Source of the DNA: Euprymna scolopes
Lineage: Eukaryota; Mollusca; Cephalopoda; Sepiida; Sepiolidae
Direction of reading: 5' to 3'
DNA length: 20,958 nt
Assembly: GCA_024364805.1 (NCBI GenBank)
Contig: CM044488.1
Location: forward strand, 30,902,082 to 30,923,039
The position numbers were made by a program, and so were the translations under genes. Below the pieces are notes generated by a model. The model was not told the origin of the DNA. It saw only the letters and a program-made list of their open reading frames with translations, and ran no database searches. Shown one piece after another: positions 18,495-20,958 of the stretch (position 1 is its first letter; each line of letters opens with the position of its first letter).

Positions 18495-18608
18495 CATGTT
18501 AAGAACTGCTTTTGGAATAGATACACCCAACCTCTGCATCCTTAACAGCTTTCAGAATGGTCACTGGCAACATTCCATGTTAAGAACAGTTTTTGGAATA
18601 GACACCCC
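18495..18608. repeat. Short tandem array with units of about 40 bp
   Basis: CATGTTAAGAACTGCTTTTG (18495) and CATGTTAAGAACAGTTTTTG (18576) begin two similar units of at least 33 bp. Between them CCTTAACAGCTTTCAGAATG (about 18540) looks like a third, more diverged unit. The last copy overlaps the 3' limit of the LINE fragment. Confidence 0.6.
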
Positions 18609-19575
18609 ATTTTGGTAGTGGGGGTGCTTCGGATAGTTCACTGTATCTTGAATGGAATGAGGTGTCATTGTATGCAGGGTTGTTTGGGCATGATTTTAGT
18701 TTAGTATAGTATTGGGTAGCTAATTTATAGCTCCTTATATCTGCTGGTATCTCATTGGCCTCTACATGTAGATTTTCCACTGGGGACGTCCTGAAGGCTT
18801 CCACTACCAGTCTCAGATCTCCATGGTAGATCGGGTCTAGTGTCTTTAAATAAGTCCTTCTAGCTGACCTATAAATGAAACATTCATAGTCAAGTTTTGA
18901 CCTGACCAATGACCTGCATAGTTTCAAAGGGTCTTTGATCCACACCCCATTCTGTGTGGGCTATAACACGCAGGAGTCGCAGTCTTTTATTGCAGTTCGC
19001 TTTCAGGTTCTTCAGGTGAGGAATGAATGTCAGTTTTTTATCAAATGTCAAGCCTAGGAATTTTATTTGTCTTCAATGGGAATTTCTGTATTTTCAAGTT
19101 TCAAACAAGGGTTGTTATGGAGTTTCCTCATTTGGCAGGAGTGTATACATTTGGTTTTTGTTTAAGAGAATTTAAATCCATTTTCTGTTGTCCACGTTTT
19201 TAATCTATTTAGGTATTGTTGGAGCTTTTGTCTGCAATATATAAGGAGGTCATCCACATATAGAGATTCATCAATACTGGGAGTTAGGCATTTTGTTATG
19301 TTGTTTATTTTAATGCTAAACAAGGTTACAGATAGTATACTCCCTTGTGGGACTCCCTCTTCTTGGATGTTGGTGTTTGAATAGGCTGATCCAATGTGAA
19401 CTTTAAATTTGCAATTTGATAAAAAAACCCTTTATAAATTATAAATTTTAGATATAGATCGTTAAGGCCTCTCATTATTCCAAATTTCCAGGTAGAGTCG
19501 TATGCTTTCTCAAAGTCAAAGAAGATTACAGAGAGGTGTTCGTTCCTGATGTAATGGAATAACCTAACATCCCTT
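18580..19575 (-). pseudogene. I/Jockey-type LINE reverse transcriptase fragment
   Basis: A long minus-strand stretch with nearly the whole palm and thumb of a LINE reverse transcriptase: FFDFEKAYDSTWKFGIM (about 19478-19530), EGVPQGSILS (19330-19359), an intact YVDDLLIYC catalytic block (about 19235-19262), ENGFKFS, LDYECFIYRSARRTYLKTLD, AFRTSPVENLHVEANEIP, and APPLPKWGV at the end. Text of this kind belongs to I/Jockey-group LINEs common in molluscs and arachnids. Damage includes stops after ENGFKFS and in IEDK-IPRL, and a frame change between HTEWGV and KDPLKLCRSL. The final 121 codons (18580-18945) are open. The N-terminal endonuclease and any C-terminal RNase H are absent. Its upstream side ends where the second Gypsy element begins. 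Confidence 0.87.
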
Positions 19576-19581
19576 CATAGA

Positions 19582-19754
19582 TGAAATGAACTATAGATAT
19601 ATTGACCCTCGCACGTGACAGAGAGAAGGAAAAAAGACAGGAAGAGAATAAGAAAAGTGGTAGAGTAACTCTTATTTCACATGTATTCCCCTTTGTCTTT
19701 TACCCATAACCCCGTGTTTCTTGCTGTATTCTTATTTAAAGTAAGGATATAACA
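19582..19754 (+). repeat. Probable 5' LTR of the second Gypsy element
   Basis: The 3' end is set by ATATAACA directly before the primer binding site. The start is inferred from where LINE sequence ends; TGAAATGAAC at 19582 or TGAACTATAG at 19587 are candidates. The partner LTR is outside the window, so the length of about 170 bp is provisional. Confidence 0.5.
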
Positions 19755-19756
19755 AA

Positions 19757-19773
19757 TGGCGACAGGATTCGAA
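19757..19773 (+). other. Primer binding site of the second Gypsy element
   Basis: TGGCGACAGGATTCGAA begins with TGG, the complement of the tRNA CCA end, two bases after the LTR. TGGCGAC-type sites are familiar in animal Gypsy elements. The priming tRNA is not assigned. Confidence 0.65.
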
Positions 19774-20148
19774 TTCACAAACAGGAAGCTTTAAGCCAAA
19801 AACATATTGGAAAACGAAGAGAAAAAATACTGCACGGAAATATTCAACTACTGAAAAAAAAAAAAAAAAGACATTGGCATTTTACGAAGCATTGAAAAGA
19901 ACAATTTTTGAAAGTTGTCCATTTCAAATTTCTTTTGTTTCATAAGAAGAAAAAATAATATGGTGGAAAAGAACGCTTGCCAGCTGTTGGTTCGTTAGTG
20001 TTGCAAAAACCTTGTCTACAAAAGAATGTTTTGTTTTTTTTGTGGTTAAAAAAAAAAAATAAAAAAATTGTGAATTTATTTAATGCTTTCTGCAGGTACT
20101 GTTAACCTTCAGTTTTATTACTGTGTTTAAAAAAAAAAATTCTTCAAC

Positions 20149-20958
20149 ATGGAACAATTAGCTGAGTTTACAAAAACAATACAATTAACACCGGCAGCTA
20201 ACCAAAGCCAGATTGAATTTTTACAAAAAGAACAGTTAAAACAAAATGAAGTATTAAAAACAATATTAATGAAACAAGGAGAAAAAAAGGATTGTCGGTT
20301 CACTTCAGAAGCCATTGCAAATTCGCTGACAGAATTTTTATATGAACCAACTAATCGCTTAACATTTCCAGCATATCGTAGATCCAAAAATATTTTTTCC
20401 AAACGATGTCAGGACTGGTCGGATCAAGAAAAAATTATTTTACTGTTGCAAAAACTGGGTTCCCATGAAAATACCAAGTATACAAATTTTATACTTCCAA
20501 GGAAACCCGCAGACATTTCTTTTAAAGAGACTATAGAAATTTTATCAAACATTTTTGGGGAACGGGATAGCTTATTTTATACGCAGTATAGAAGACTTTA
20601 TTGCCTATGCTGAGAGAGTAAATGCCCAATGAGAGTTATTTAAGTTGAAAGATCTAAAAGAGGACATGTTTAAATGCTTCATATTTGTGCAAGGGTTAAC
20701 ATCCTCAAAGGATAAAGAGATTTGTTCTAGGATATTATCCATTATGAACGAAAACATAGAAATAACCTTACAGAAAGTTACTGAGAAATGCGAGAAATTG
20801 TTAAATTTAAAACAAGATAATACTAATATCGAAGAGAAAAATCTTGACAAAATACAAAGGGTAAAACAAGAAAAAAGTAAAAAAATACTGTAAGATGTGT
20901 GGAGGAAAGTGCTACTTGAAAAGCAAAATATGCTATAAGTGCGGGCATAAAGGACACA
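20149..20958 (+). pseudogene. Gag region of the second Gypsy element, fossil
   Basis: Starts at an ATG at 20149 (MEQLAEFTKTIQ) in an A-rich context. A coiled, glutamine-rich N-terminal part is followed by capsid-like text (RLTFPAYRRSKNIFSKRCQD, then WSDQEKIILLLQKLG), and later MFKCFIFVQGLTSSKDKEIC and LQKVTEKCEKLLNLK. The window ends in zinc-knuckle sequence, CKMCGGKCYLKSKICYKCGH, at about 20893-20949. Gag packages the element's RNA into particles. This copy is broken, and the open frame on the opposite strand (20127-20402) is a shadow. Confidence 0.8.

Larger units (their letters stand above)
19582..20958 (+). mobile_element. Second Ty3/Gypsy element, 5' part, cut by the window edge
   Basis: Plus-strand LTR retrotransposon fossil showing a 5' LTR, a primer binding site, a leader and most of gag; pol would lie beyond the window. 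The gag text and primer site fit the same broad Gypsy group as the element at 5278-9936, but the two are not closely alike. Gag is broken in at least one or two places. It interrupts the minus-strand LINE at about 19575, so it is younger than that LINE. Confidence 0.8.

Overview
The window looks like AT-rich, repeat-packed intronic DNA from an invertebrate animal. The clearest host signal is one minus-strand exon of a strawberry notch (SBNO) helicase gene with intact splice sites. The mix of repeats (Helitrons, a Penelope-like element, an I/Jockey-type LINE of a kind I associate with molluscs and arachnids, a CR1-like LINE, Ty3/Gypsy elements, hAT and mariner) and the base composition would suit a lophotrochozoan such as a mollusc. 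That placement is an inference, not something the sequence proves. Nothing is bacterial: there are no operons, ribosome binding sites or long intact genes.

Layout from left to right. 1-755 is low-complexity and unassigned. 755-1050 is a broken mariner-type transposase and 1155-1370 a tRNA-headed SINE. About 1540-2306 is a truncated hAT element: a BED finger remnant on the minus strand, with a terminal inverted repeat (TIR) ending at 2306. The hAT end abuts a 1.9 kb cluster of tandem and inverted repeats (2307-4255). From about 4640 to 10134 lies an old Penelope-like element (PLE) on the minus strand, split by a 4.66 kb Ty3/Gypsy LTR retrotransposon (5278-9936). That Gypsy copy has itself received a 269-bp SINE-like insert bounded by a 12-bp direct repeat (8394-8405 and 8675-8686). 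A CR1-like LINE fragment follows (10262-10780).

10780-12300 holds nothing I can name. 12305-15500 is dense in non-coding repeats: a Helitron 3' end on the minus strand (12305), spaced direct repeats with long A and C runs, a 477-bp palindromic element (14050-14526), a well-formed Helitron 3' end on the plus strand (14814), and a three-copy fold-back structure (14868-15491). The SBNO exon is at 17057-17210, with long introns on both sides. 18383 is a third Helitron 3' end, and 18495-18608 is a small tandem repeat. 18580-19575 is an I/Jockey-type LINE reverse transcriptase on the minus strand. It is cut off by the 5' end of a second Gypsy element (about 19582 to past the window edge) on the plus strand.

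No set of genes here works together as a pathway. The only host function visible is the SBNO exon; the rest is a layered record of insertions. The order can be read from the nesting: PLE before Gypsy before the SINE-like insert, and LINE before the second Gypsy. All identities come from reading the translations and repeats by eye; no database search was run.
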